This document shows positions 24,934 through 34,322 of a stretch of DNA of 64,000 bases, piece after piece. A model generated the notes under the pieces. It was not told the origin of the DNA and did no database searches. It saw nothing but the letters and a program-made list of their open reading frames with translations. A program made the position numbers and the translations under genes. The stretch spans positions 62,001 to 126,000 of the forward strand of contig CAJPOP010000003.1 of assembly GCA_905372305.1 (NCBI GenBank). The letters are read 5' to 3'. Origin of the DNA: Candidatus Saccharimonadota bacterium (GTDB taxonomy: Bacteria > Patescibacteriota > Saccharimonadia > Saccharimonadales > Saccharimonadaceae). The first letter of the stretch is position 1, and each line of letters starts with the position of its first letter.

Positions 24934-25710
24934 TTAGCTATATAATGTATCAATACTGTTCTGACTGCTGTCACTCCTGGTGCTTCTTCGATCTTCCATT
25001 GGCACAACAGGAGCGAACGCTCCCGAAGGTTGCCTACGCATCTCAATATTGACCAAGCTATCCCCAACTTCTCCTGGATGGCTCAAAGGATAAAAACCAT
25101 AAGAATCCTCTTCTATTGATGCTATGGCACCTTCAACTCTTCCCAGCATAGCAGCAGCCACACCTAAAGCTCGTCGACGCCTCTTTAAGCCAATCCCTCT
25201 TCCGAAATTCCACTCGCCATTTTCCTCTGTAGCGAGAACCGTATCGTAAACACTTCCCCCGACCAGTCTTGTGCTTTCAAAATATTTATCACCCCTGCTG
25301 CCGTCTTGTCGTTTCATTCCTCCGACTTTATATGAAACAACAATAGGATCTCTCCTGATAATTTTCCCTGTCTTTTTATCTTTTTTTACCATAAAGCTTG
25401 CTACGGGCAAGCGTATCATGTCATCATCATCAAGATGAGATGCAACGCTAAACCCGCTACCCTCAATTGTATCTCTCAAGGCAAAGTCTTCCTTGGTATC
25501 TATATATAAACTACCTCTCGTCAGCACAAGCAACCGCTTTGCACTATCCCACAAATACGGCATAAGCGTCTTTAGTTGATCGCTCGTCTCTTTTAGCTGT
25601 TCGCTTTTAGTCTTGCCTTTGGAAGAGTCACCGAGCGAAAGCTCTACCCCCCCCATATTTGCTGTCTTCTCTATGGGTCCTAATCGATCAGTCATCGAAA
25701 TAAACCTCAA
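24934..25710 (-). CDS. Hypothetical protein
   Basis: About 258 residues with no motif I recognise. The middle is alpha/beta (RLLVLTRGSLYIDTKEDFALRD) and a basic GLKRRRRALG segment lies in the second half. The tail is Ser/Arg-rich. The start is uncertain: GGAGG lies 7 nt before a TTG at 25710, while an in-frame ATG at 25695 lacks a ribosome site. It has its own strong promoter and lies beside the caspase-like operon. Confidence 0.55.
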   Translation of the reverse strand: MRFISMTDRLGPIEKTANMGGVELSLGDSSKGKTKSEQLKETSDQLKTLMPYLWDSAKRLLVLTRGSLYIDTKEDFALRDTIEGSGFSVASHLDDDDMIRLPVASFMVKKDKKTGKIIRRDPIVVSYKVGGMKRQDGSRGDKYFESTRLVGGSVYDTVLATEENGEWNFGRGIGLKRRRRALGVAAAMLGRVEGAIASIEEDSYGFYPLSHPGEVGDSLVNIEMRRQPSGAFAPVVPMEDRRSTRSDSSQNSIDTLYS

Positions 25711-25750
25711 CACCTTTCCTCCCACCAAACTTATTTATTAACGGGTTGTT

Positions 25751-25779
25751 ATTATAATCCTATATTTTCAGATTGTCAA
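25751..25779 (-). promoter_or_regulatory. Consensus promoter of the 24934 gene
   Basis: On the minus strand, TTGACA (25779-25774) and TATAAT (25756-25751) are 17 bp apart. The leader is about 35 nt and carries a GGAGG ribosome site, unlike most promoters here. Confidence 0.75.
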
Positions 25780-25825
25780 ACTTGTGCTAGCTATTCGATC
25801 TGAAGTATCATAAAGAAGAAATTTA

Positions 25826-26461
25826 TTACCGCAAACAGTCAATAACATCCTCGCCGTCATGCAGCATGCTATATAAAATATCTTTATCCATGATGTCTAT
25901 AAACTCCGCTACGGTTTCACTAATAGTATCCCTAATTTCTTGATTATCGCCAGTTTCTCGATAATCCTGTACGTTTTTCCACAATTCTTCAACGATAGCG
26001 CCTTGAATAGCCTTCATCACGGTATACGGATTATTTATCGCTAATATCTTATCAACGTCCATCTGGGCTATATGACCCGCCAAATTTATAACAGCAATAT
26101 CGTCTGTATTCCGAAATTCTTGGCGAAAACGCTCCATACCGAGACCGCCCGGCTTGTCTTTATTCTCATCAGCAGCCTTGAAAATTTCATCTAAACTTCC
26201 GTCTATAACGCCAAACAACCGCCGCATACCATCCTCCAAGCCCGCTTCTTTACCATCAAGATCTGAAACGTAGCTTGACAACTCTCCCTTCGTTTGCACC
26301 AGAAAATCCCGTATCAGCATCCGATTGCCAATCCCTTCGAGAACTACATTATGCGGCAACACCGCGGCCTGATCTCTAATCTTTGCAGAATCTTTTTGCT
26401 CTAATCCAGCCAGAAAATCACCAGATAAAAAATCAGAAGCTTTTTGCGGTAACTCCTCCAT
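25826..26461 (-). CDS. Hypothetical helical acidic protein
   Basis: The product is 211 aa, acidic and largely helical (EEL-, DLD- and EEIF-rich), with no membrane segment or known motif. I chose ATG 26461 because TATACT (26475-26470) ends 8 nt before it; the longer frame from 26479 starts inside that -10. It begins 4 nt after the stop of the phosphoribosyltransferase-like gene, so it may also be read from the operon promoter. Confidence 0.58.
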   Translation of the reverse strand: MEELPQKASDFLSGDFLAGLEQKDSAKIRDQAAVLPHNVVLEGIGNRMLIRDFLVQTKGELSSYVSDLDGKEAGLEDGMRRLFGVIDGSLDEIFKAADENKDKPGGLGMERFRQEFRNTDDIAVINLAGHIAQMDVDKILAINNPYTVMKAIQGAIVEELWKNVQDYRETGDNQEIRDTISETVAEFIDIMDKDILYSMLHDGEDVIDCLR

Positions 26462-26465
26462 ATGT

Positions 26466-27683
26466 TCATAGTATAGCATAATCGCTTCCTTGTCTTTCTG
26501 CTAATCGCCTGCGCCTACATTGGCAAGCTCTTTCGATATTAGTCAACTTATAACCGTCTTTGCTATACGGACGTACGATATTTGTTCCCGGAGGCATATA
26601 CATCTCTCCTCTTAGTTCAGATTTCTTTTCTCTACCTTCGGCGTGCCAAAGCATTCTCCGTATCAACTTCTCGAAATCGTAGTCAACAGAAGAATGAAAC
26701 CCAGTGATATAAGCTCCGTTCTTTGCTGTTTTAGAATCGTGTGCCGAGAAATACGCTCTAACGGGAATCTTCTTACCATCACCCATCAGCTCATCGACCG
26801 AAAGTCCATATTTTATTCTTTGCTCATTAGCTACAATCAACTGCATTTCAATTTGATCTTCTATTTCGGGATATTGATCAACTAGCGAATGATAAACATC
26901 TCTAAGCTGCGAGCCGCTAATAGTCCAATCATCCAGTAGCACAACTCGCAAATTTTCTTTTGGCATATTCGCAATATCATCTCGATCAACGATAATCCTA
27001 TCACCGTATTCTTCCCAATCTTCTTCAGTAAAATTGGCTAGTATATTATCTAATAAATATTCATCGCTCTTTATCTGATTCTTATTAATTTTAATTTCTC
27101 CAGCGATAACACAAATTTGTAAATCGGTATTTGCCTCAAGAGCTGCTTTCCAGCTGGCAGCGATACCAGCCGCTGCTTCTTTGTATTCTTTTTCGCCAAT
27201 AAATGTCAAATTTTCGCGCATGGATTTAGCTTCATTTGCATATTTACCGTTTAGGGATTCTACATAGGCAAAAAACCCATCAAGCTGGCATAGCGTTTCG
27301 TATTCCGTTAATTCTGCCCTATCACCTCTATACAGATCATCTAATGTAAAAGTTTGTGGGATGCAGCATGTTCTGGGAGTATATGTGATAATATTACTCC
27401 TGTCTTCAGCCTTACCTGCCAGCTGTTCATCTAAACGCGGAGCAACTTTGACCACTCCCTCTGACTCTAGCCGCCAGCATGCCTCTTCAGGGCTAATTTC
27501 ATCGCTCGCTCCAGCAGGATGAATCTCGACTCCTGAAAACTTTACCGGAGTAAGGCTATAGTTATCGACATACGAACCACTCCCCCCAGTAGCCTCTATA
27601 TCTGGCCCGGCGCCCGAATCCCTCTCAAGATTATCTTCATTCTCTCCTGGCGGAAGAAATGTTGTCTCAAGACTTCTTCTCAT
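26466..27683 (-). CDS. Hypothetical protein with phosphoribosyltransferase-like motif
   Basis: The 405-residue protein contains VVLLDDWTISGSQL (about residues 249-262), close to the PRPP-binding loop of type I phosphoribosyltransferases (hydrophobic strand, two acidic residues, then T/S-G-S/T). About 90 N-terminal residues look disordered, and the C terminus is Arg-rich. I cannot assign a substrate, and the domain may serve another role. It lies 11 nt after its upstream neighbour, with AAAGG as ribosome site. Confidence 0.5.
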   Translation of the reverse strand: MRRSLETTFLPPGENEDNLERDSGAGPDIEATGGSGSYVDNYSLTPVKFSGVEIHPAGASDEISPEEACWRLESEGVVKVAPRLDEQLAGKAEDRSNIITYTPRTCCIPQTFTLDDLYRGDRAELTEYETLCQLDGFFAYVESLNGKYANEAKSMRENLTFIGEKEYKEAAAGIAASWKAALEANTDLQICVIAGEIKINKNQIKSDEYLLDNILANFTEEDWEEYGDRIIVDRDDIANMPKENLRVVLLDDWTISGSQLRDVYHSLVDQYPEIEDQIEMQLIVANEQRIKYGLSVDELMGDGKKIPVRAYFSAHDSKTAKNGAYITGFHSSVDYDFEKLIRRMLWHAEGREKKSELRGEMYMPPGTNIVRPYSKDGYKLTNIERACQCRRRRLAERQGSDYAIL

Positions 27684-27694
27684 AAAAATTACCT

Positions 27695-28090
27695 TTAGTC
27701 CTTGGATTTTCTGCTAACCGCAAGCTCCTTCCAAATCCGCCCCAATATATTGCACGTATCAAGGTTCGCGTCTTGCGCGGTAATCTCTTGCATAGTAGCC
27801 TCCTGCGGGTCACCTTCACCGGGAACAATTTTGTACACACGACATTCGCCAATCCCTCCATTTTCACTAGCCTTGTATTCAATACGATATATGTCAAATT
27901 CATCTTCAGACAGATTACCATGACTATCAAACCGAGCCAGATTAACATCCATAGAAGCGTCGTCGTCACCTTGCGCAAAATGATACATCGCACTGGCTAT
28001 ACATGCCAAGTATCTCCTAGCAAACGCTTCGTAATCGTCGGATCTCGTCGGCTCTGTCTCTAAAACTGCCCCCATTATTTCCCTACTCAT
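27695..28090 (-). CDS. Hypothetical small protein
   Basis: The product is 131 aa, acidic and alpha/beta, with no known motif. ATG 28090 overlaps the end of the caspase-like gene by 8 nt and has an AGAGGAG ribosome site inside that gene, so translation is probably coupled. The tight link suggests it works with the peptidase-like protein. Confidence 0.58.
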   Translation of the reverse strand: MSREIMGAVLETEPTRSDDYEAFARRYLACIASAMYHFAQGDDDASMDVNLARFDSHGNLSEDEFDIYRIEYKASENGGIGECRVYKIVPGEGDPQEATMQEITAQDANLDTCNILGRIWKELAVSRKSKD

Positions 28091-30077
28091 TGCTCGTCTC
28101 TCCTCTCTCATATGAATATGTTATTCCATACCTCGTTAATGCCATTACATCTGACCTATGACCATTATCTTCATCTTCAGTCTCAATTATAATTTTACCA
28201 TCTTCGCTTATATAAGCACGTGTCATCCCAGCCAGACCGCTCTTAACGGTAATTGGAAATGCTGAAGAAATTGCTGACGCTGTACCTTGTCGCCGTTGTG
28301 GTCCTCTCTCATCAATCGCAAGCGGATTAGATTCATTTTCTCGTCTAAGCGGATGGCATGATAATAATATCAGGAATTTCGGGTTTAGCACCCGCATAAG
28401 ATCCATCATACCTTTTTTACTACGCCATTCGTCAGGATCAGATTTTATACGTTCTACAAACGACACCGTAAGCCCTTCTTCGCTACCGTGACCAAACAAA
28501 ACAACTCTACTAAAGGTGTCGCTATCAACACCAACTTTTTCTAGTCTTTCTATTACACCAGATAACATGTCGGTATGATTTATCTCAACAGCTAGGATGT
28601 CGCTAGTCTTTATATTGCGAAAGCTACGCGCAGCGCCATTATGGTCTCCTGTTACCCCTCTAATAATTATCGTTGCTGGGTTGCCAGATTCTGTACACCC
28701 AGTCTCTAATATATGCAGCGTGCCTCGCAAGACTTCTGGACTCCAGTCAGAAAAATGCGTTATCCCCAGCTCTTTACCCAGCTTGTTAGCATTGTCCTGT
28801 CCAATCCCGCGGATAGTTCGGATATAATCGTTGTATCTGCCAACCTGCTGACCTATGTTGTCAGAAGAGGACGAATCAACCATGCCTACAATACCGCAAG
28901 TCATTATCTTAGGATTCACGTCTGGCAAACGTCCCTCAAAGTACTTCTGTATCAAATCGCACCGTCCATAGATATCGGGCTTCATCTTACCGCTATCGCC
29001 ATCGTACAACTCTGTCTTTTCTATACAGTATTTGATGATCGCCCGATCAAGCTCCTTTTCTTTATCGCCCTGCTCGTTAACCAGCCGGCGCAGCGGCTCC
29101 GGAAAGTCCTCTCGATCTCTGGCGTCCTGCGGCCAGCGCTCCGGCGGAAAACCATGATCTGCCAGCCAGGCTGCGTTCGTATCAAACTCTCGCCACCCCA
29201 CTGAATTCGCAGCAGCCTCAACAACCTCGGCCACCTCGTTAGCAATTCCATCTTTAAATTCTTCGGCTATCTCCCTAGGTAGCACAGATTCGGCGCTCAT
29301 TAAATGAGTTACAACCTCTTCATGCCTATAATAGCGGTTGAAGAAATCGCCACTATCACTATTTTTGAGAGAATGTGTCGAGTCAATCTGCTCCTGCATA
29401 GCACGCCGCGCACTATCCGCAAGTTTTGGCATATGCTTATAATACTTTCTGAAAAACGCCGCAACATTTTTTTGCGCTAAAACTGGCAAATCTAAATTTG
29501 TGTAATAATGGACGTATTTTTCATCATAACCTTTCGATTTCCAATTAAGCCTTTCATCTTTCGCTACACGCTCTCTTATATCAGGTACCAGCTTCTCTAT
29601 TTCTTCATAATCGCCCCGCGCGATACTCCCTGCGAAATCAGGATGACTCTTAGGAATAAAATTGCCATTAAAACCATTCACGTTAGCCCGAAATTCCCAC
29701 TCTTCGTCAATCTTATCAATTCTCTGCTGAGTTAACTCATCAAGCTCTTCTTCAACGTGAGAATACTCGTTTTCAGAATCGCCGCTTTCGTTATCTGCAG
29801 CCTCATGATCCTCATCAGCACTACACCAGCCAGTCTTTTCCGCCAGCCGAGACGCTAAACCAGCCACATATCCTCCTATCCGCCGCAGTAGTCGAGGTTT
29901 CCGTTCATCATTACTAGCCCCTGCCTCTAATAAAGGCACTTCATCAGACGCAGGAAGAAGCGCTGCTTTACCAAGGTCGCCAGATTTATCCGACCCTGGC
30001 GTCAACAATTTATCAGCATTAGATACAGACCTATCTTTGCCATTCTTATTAGCCGTGGTAATCAACTCTTCTGTCAT
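28083..30077 (-). CDS. Large protein with clan-CD (caspase/CHAT-like) His/Cys motif
   Basis: The 664-residue product starts with a disordered acidic region (1-110) and a helical middle. Its C-terminal domain has VVLFGHGSEEG with H530, and about 40 residues later FLILLSCHP with C574. A strand ending in HG and a strand ending in SC at this spacing is the hallmark of clan CD cysteine peptidases (caspase, gingipain, CHAT). The motif is visible; peptidase activity is inferred. ATG 30077 is chosen because a promoter lies directly upstream. It leads a four-gene operon of unknowns. Confidence 0.6.
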   Translation of the reverse strand: MTEELITTANKNGKDRSVSNADKLLTPGSDKSGDLGKAALLPASDEVPLLEAGASNDERKPRLLRRIGGYVAGLASRLAEKTGWCSADEDHEAADNESGDSENEYSHVEEELDELTQQRIDKIDEEWEFRANVNGFNGNFIPKSHPDFAGSIARGDYEEIEKLVPDIRERVAKDERLNWKSKGYDEKYVHYYTNLDLPVLAQKNVAAFFRKYYKHMPKLADSARRAMQEQIDSTHSLKNSDSGDFFNRYYRHEEVVTHLMSAESVLPREIAEEFKDGIANEVAEVVEAAANSVGWREFDTNAAWLADHGFPPERWPQDARDREDFPEPLRRLVNEQGDKEKELDRAIIKYCIEKTELYDGDSGKMKPDIYGRCDLIQKYFEGRLPDVNPKIMTCGIVGMVDSSSSDNIGQQVGRYNDYIRTIRGIGQDNANKLGKELGITHFSDWSPEVLRGTLHILETGCTESGNPATIIIRGVTGDHNGAARSFRNIKTSDILAVEINHTDMLSGVIERLEKVGVDSDTFSRVVLFGHGSEEGLTVSFVERIKSDPDEWRSKKGMMDLMRVLNPKFLILLSCHPLRRENESNPLAIDERGPQRRQGTASAISSAFPITVKSGLAGMTRAYISEDGKIIIETEDEDNGHRSDVMALTRYGITYSYERGETSNE

Positions 30078-30102
30078 ATTTATTTTAACTTCTTGCTGTT
30101 TT

Positions 30103-30131
30103 ATAGTAGCACAAAATATAAATAATGTCAA
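30103..30131 (-). promoter_or_regulatory. Promoter of the caspase-like operon
   Basis: On the minus strand, TTGACA (30131-30126) and TACTAT (30108-30103) are 17 bp apart. The leader to ATG 30077 is about 20 nt. Confidence 0.7.
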
Positions 30132-30192
30132 ATTTCCGTATCAGTTCACGGTCTCAGCAAGCTCAACCTTGCATCCAAAAACCAACCGCGCC

Positions 30193-31290
30193 CTATTTCA
30201 TTATTATCGGAGCTATGGTAACCACGACAGCATATATCACAAGAAACACAGCAGACAATACAAAAACAATAGTACTAATCAACGGCATATAGTTTTTCAA
30301 GCGCTTGCCCTGATCGGCAACAATATTAAGCTGCCAATTGCCAATTCGCTCATCATTATAGTAATCCGTCTGATTGTACAACTTGGCACCCATAATACTC
30401 ATAATGCGAAACGCTTTCCACACAAATTCCATCTCTTTTACATAATCAAACTTATTATAAGCACTATAAAAATAAATCTGATTATCCACTATCTCGACAT
30501 CGCACCACGTCGCACCATCAATCAACAGCGCCATTAAATCCGGCGTAAAGATATACAAAGCATCCCGTTCGTAATCTTTTGGCGCATACAGCGTGAAATA
30601 ATCGTTAAAACCTCCCTCCAGACTAAGCCGTTGATTAGGATCAATATCATCTGGCAAATTATTAAAAACTTTGCCGAGAACGTTAACATTATCAACTGTC
30701 GAGTCAAGAATAACATGCGGCAAATTCCGATTCATATCAATTCGCAAGTAGCGCCAATAGCGCGTGGCGTGATCCAGTGTAACTTCGTTCTCATACCAGC
30801 CCATTTGAAAATTAAGCTTGCCGCCAAGCGTGCCGGACAAAACATTGCGCGAAATCTTATCGCGCGACCACTCTTCTTGAAAAATAACACCAGAATTATC
30901 AGGGTTTTCTACGTACGGCATGAAATCAAGCTGATTCAACCCAGCAAATTTGCTTAAAGCTGCCAGCATGTACCGTTCGCCAGTCGCCCTCCCTGAATCA
31001 AATAAAACCCTGATATGTCGCCTAATAAGAGCAATGAATAATATATAGATGAAAATAACCATCGGCGCTAATATGAGTTTAAGATTTGCAGGCATTGATG
31101 ATTCTGGTATTACAAAAAATCCGCCTATAAAAACACTCATTACGATAGTCATATAAACGATACCCAGCGCTTGGCCAAAAACTCCCTTAGCTTTTCTTTC
31201 GACGTTGACGCTTTGGTAATACTGCCGAAACCACTGTACTTCAGACTCGGACATCGGCGTGTATAGGGGCGAAAAATCTAACTGTTTCAT
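30193..31290 (-). CDS. Membrane protein, possibly DUF3137-like
   Basis: The 365-residue protein has two membrane helices near 42-62 and 70-90, a large soluble middle with Tyr- and Asp-rich strands, and one helix at the C terminus (about 338-360). The topology resembles DUF3137 proteins, but I cannot confirm the family. TATAAT (31302-31297) ends 6 nt before the ATG, so the mRNA should be leaderless; that -10 lies just past the 3' end of the helicase gene. Confidence 0.65.
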   Translation of the reverse strand: MKQLDFSPLYTPMSESEVQWFRQYYQSVNVERKAKGVFGQALGIVYMTIVMSVFIGGFFVIPESSMPANLKLILAPMVIFIYILFIALIRRHIRVLFDSGRATGERYMLAALSKFAGLNQLDFMPYVENPDNSGVIFQEEWSRDKISRNVLSGTLGGKLNFQMGWYENEVTLDHATRYWRYLRIDMNRNLPHVILDSTVDNVNVLGKVFNNLPDDIDPNQRLSLEGGFNDYFTLYAPKDYERDALYIFTPDLMALLIDGATWCDVEIVDNQIYFYSAYNKFDYVKEMEFVWKAFRIMSIMGAKLYNQTDYYNDERIGNWQLNIVADQGKRLKNYMPLISTIVFVLSAVFLVIYAVVVTIAPIIMK

Positions 31291-31311
31291 GTGGTCATTA
31301 TAGCATTTGAG

Positions 31312-32832
31312 CTAGCCCAAAACATCCTCCCCAAAATGCTTCTGCAGCCGCATCCTAATTGAGCCTTCGTGGCGGCCGAACTTTTGACTAAGCTGCTGGA
31401 TGGTTACACCTTGCAAGAACTCCTGCTTGAGGATGTCATCGTCGGCTTTCTCCCACGGCATATAGGCTTTGGGGTGGGTTTCGCGCATTTTGGCAATTTT
31501 TTGCTGCCAGCTGCTAGACTGAGACTTCTTGCCGGATTTTTTCGGCGTTGACTGTGCCCGCTTCATTTCCTCCAGCATCGGACGATAATGCTCGACCGCC
31601 TCGTTACTCATCTGTCGCAAAACCTCATCAATCGCCAACGCATCAGGTGAGATTTCCAATGCCTTGCGATTAATACCATAAAGATACAAGTTATCCAAAT
31701 CTCGCACCCGACTGAGCGCCACATAACCCATGCCTTCGACAAAGGCTTTTCTCAGGTCAATTTTTGCCGCATCCAAGGTCATACCCTGGCTTTTATGCAC
31801 GGTGATAGCCCAGGCGAGGCGCAGTGGCACCTGGGAAATGCTAGCGCGCCTACGCTCACCGTCGCGTAACTCCCACACATCCGGCACCATGGTCACCTGC
31901 TGTCCACTACGAAACTCCACGATCGGATAGTCCGTCAGTGGCTCAAAATCCACCACTGTACCGATACTACCATTGGCGTACAATTTCTGCGGCGAATTTT
32001 TCACGGCCATCACCAACGCGCCCGGTTTCAACACGAGTTCGCTCGGCGCCAACACCGACCGCTGCAGGCTCTCGACATATACCTTTGAGCCCGTCGTCGT
32101 CTGCTGATATGTTCGCTCCTCGCCCGCCAGCTCCGCCAGCTTCTGACTGTTAATGGCGTCAACATCAACATTGACGGTGTGTAGTTCGGTGATATCACCA
32201 TCAGGCAGCTCGACTTCAGTCCGCGCCAATAGTGTCTCAGCATGATGACGTCTGATGTCGTCATTTCTCAATGCCGTCAAAATCTCCAGCAGCTGCTCGT
32301 CATTTTGCCGGTATTGCCGTTCCAAATACAACACCGCCGGCTGCAACTCCTGCCACGCCTCCGAATACACCACGAAGCCGCCGCCCTGCTCGCCCGGACG
32401 ATTGATCGGTGGCAATTGGAAAAAATCACCGCTCATCACCAGCTGAACACCACCAAACGGCTGGTCGTTTTCCCTGACGCCGCGCAGCACCTGATCGACC
32501 ATATCCAGCCGAAAATCATGCAACATGGAAATCTCGTCAATTACCAGCACGTCGGTCTTGGTAATCACCTCACACCGCGTTTTTGACAGCCGATCAAAAA
32601 AGTTGTTCGCCAAATGATCACTGACGCCAATACCACTCCAACTGTGAATGGTATTGCCACCTAAATGCGTTGCCGCCAAGCCCGTCGTCGCTGTTACCGA
32701 CACCTTTTTACCCTGGTCACGTGCCTGTGCAATAAACGTGTTCAACAGGTGCGTTTTGCCCGTCCCGGCCGCACCGGTCAATAGCGCCGACCGACCGCTC
32801 ATCAAAATCGCCAGCGCTAATTCTTGATCCAT
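31312..32832 (-). CDS. Pif1-like superfamily 1 helicase
   Basis: The 506-residue protein shows Walker A GAAGTGKT (20-27), motif II DVLVIDEISML, SGDFFQLPPI, the ERQYRQ segment and a C-terminal WAITVHKSQGMTLD motif, in Pif1/RecD-like order. A C-terminal extension (about 420-506) has a helix-turn-helix-like end. It starts 2 nt after a DUF4868 gene on the same strand, so the two are co-transcribed. Pif1-like helicases unwind forked DNA and G-quadruplexes; a link to defence is inferred from the neighbour. Confidence 0.9.
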   Translation of the reverse strand: MDQELALAILMSGRSALLTGAAGTGKTHLLNTFIAQARDQGKKVSVTATTGLAATHLGGNTIHSWSGIGVSDHLANNFFDRLSKTRCEVITKTDVLVIDEISMLHDFRLDMVDQVLRGVRENDQPFGGVQLVMSGDFFQLPPINRPGEQGGGFVVYSEAWQELQPAVLYLERQYRQNDEQLLEILTALRNDDIRRHHAETLLARTEVELPDGDITELHTVNVDVDAINSQKLAELAGEERTYQQTTTGSKVYVESLQRSVLAPSELVLKPGALVMAVKNSPQKLYANGSIGTVVDFEPLTDYPIVEFRSGQQVTMVPDVWELRDGERRRASISQVPLRLAWAITVHKSQGMTLDAAKIDLRKAFVEGMGYVALSRVRDLDNLYLYGINRKALEISPDALAIDEVLRQMSNEAVEHYRPMLEEMKRAQSTPKKSGKKSQSSSWQQKIAKMRETHPKAYMPWEKADDDILKQEFLQGVTIQQLSQKFGRHEGSIRMRLQKHFGEDVLG

Positions 32833-32834
32833 AC

Positions 32835-33812
32835 TTAACCTCGCGGCGGTTCGCCCTCAGGCTCGCCCAACAGTTTTTTCGATTTAATTTCGTAGCGCTT
32901 GCCGGTAATTTTACTCTCAATATAATCCTCGTTGATCAGGTTCACAAACATATCCAGGTCATTGCCGTCCATGATGATAATCGCGCCGTTATCATCACTC
33001 ATCAGCTCCAGCTGCATCTCATCAGCATAGTCTAACACCTGCTCTTGTTTGACCTCGCCGATCTCCAATTTCTGTAGTTTATTGATGGTCTTTTTGCGCT
33101 CCTTGACCAGCGCATTCAGATCCAGACCCTCGGGGAAACTTAGCTTATACGCTTTTTCAATCTCCGCCACTTTCTTATCGGCAACCACCTGCTTCTTATA
33201 CTCATAGCCAAACATCCGCTCGAACTTCGAAGGATTAAAGGCAAAAATATCCTGACCGATGATCAGCACTTGGTTATCATCCGGCACCTTAAAACCGACT
33301 TCCGCCTTAAACGCACCAAACTTGCCGTCAGAAAACTCCCACGCCAGCGCGCTTTTTAATGTCTGTCCCTGCTGGATCAACTTGGCCGTGTAAAATATTT
33401 TTTCTGGATCATTTGGATCAGTAAACCGCGCTATCACGCCTTTCATCCGCTTGAACTCATGCTCAGTTTCCGAAAATTCCACGATGTCGCCGCGCTCATG
33501 CTCAATCAAATGAATCAAGGTCTCCGCTCGGCCAACCTTGGCGAGGTCTGTTCGCAGCAAGACGTTGTCTTCCGCTTCGCTTAGCTCATAATCACGCACA
33601 CTGAGGCCAGTGCCAGCACCCAAATTAACTTGATTGATATAATCAAACAGAAATAGCGGCCGGAGCTGCTGCTCAATATCGCCCTTCAAGGGCATAAAAT
33701 ACGGCGTGTAATTTTTATTAAACAAAAACAGCTCAATCTGTAGATCATTCTTTTTTGCGTCAGTTTGATTAGCCCACAAAAAAATATCAGTCGTTTCCCT
33801 CACTTCTTCCAT
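32835..33812 (-). CDS. DUF4868 family protein (KwaB-like)
   Basis: This 325-residue protein has the DUF4868 pattern, most clearly its end: a DLDMFVNLINEDY helix followed by SKITGKRYEIKSKKLL. KwaB of the Kiwa anti-phage system belongs to this family and works with the membrane protein KwaA, which is absent here. ATG 33812 follows TATACT (33824-33819) by 6 nt, a leaderless start; the longer frame begins upstream of that -10. The 2-nt gap to the Pif1-like helicase gene makes a functional pair likely. Confidence 0.72.
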   Translation of the reverse strand: MEEVRETTDIFLWANQTDAKKNDLQIELFLFNKNYTPYFMPLKGDIEQQLRPLFLFDYINQVNLGAGTGLSVRDYELSEAEDNVLLRTDLAKVGRAETLIHLIEHERGDIVEFSETEHEFKRMKGVIARFTDPNDPEKIFYTAKLIQQGQTLKSALAWEFSDGKFGAFKAEVGFKVPDDNQVLIIGQDIFAFNPSKFERMFGYEYKKQVVADKKVAEIEKAYKLSFPEGLDLNALVKERKKTINKLQKLEIGEVKQEQVLDYADEMQLELMSDDNGAIIIMDGNDLDMFVNLINEDYIESKITGKRYEIKSKKLLGEPEGEPPRG

Positions 33813-33854
33813 TGCTCCAGTATAGCACGCAAGAAGAAACAACGTCCAGAAAAC

Positions 33855-34070
33855 TTACCCCTGGCGAACTTCGATTCTTCTACCTATCTCTTCATCTAAC
33901 TGCTGCATCCGTGGAACTTCAAACATCAAATCGCTCGGATTCTTCAGATTATCAATCTCCTCTCGCGGCATACTTAACAACCCTCCCAACGCTAAACTGG
34001 CCATATAAGCGGAGGCTACTGTCTGCTGCATCGATAAATCCGACCCATCGCGGCGCGCATCAAATAGCAT
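33855..34070 (-). CDS. Hypothetical small protein
   Basis: The product is 71 aa from ATG 34070, with AAGAAGG as ribosome site inside the preceding gene. It overlaps that gene's end, so the two are coupled. It is mostly helical with no known motif. Confidence 0.5.
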   Translation of the reverse strand: MLFDARRDGSDLSMQQTVASAYMASLALGGLLSMPREEIDNLKNPSDLMFEVPRMQQLDEEIGRRIEVRQG

Positions 34071-34299
34071 GCACCTTCTTGCCAGATAAAGGTACACTAA
34101 CATCTTCTATACCCATCATACGCAGCAACATGCCATGAAACTCGCAATCCCCCAGCCCCATCTTAACGCGTATCTCATCCTTCTTTGGCTCTATTTCAGT
34201 AACAACCCCTATAAATCCTAGGTCATCTCCAGGACGATCAAAAAAGAGCTTCGCGTCAGCTCGCACCGCAGTAAGATCTGCTGAATATAGCCTATTCAT
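34060..34299 (-). CDS. Hypothetical small protein
   Basis: The product is 79 aa, with beta-rich segments (FIGVVTEIEPKKDEIRVKMG) that suggest a small barrel. The gene overlaps the next small gene by 11 nt. I do not recognise the family. Confidence 0.52.
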   Translation of the reverse strand: MNRLYSADLTAVRADAKLFFDRPGDDLGFIGVVTEIEPKKDEIRVKMGLGDCEFHGMLLRMMGIEDVSVPLSGKKVHAI

Positions 34300-34322
34300 T
34301 TTTCCGTTGTAACATAAATTAG

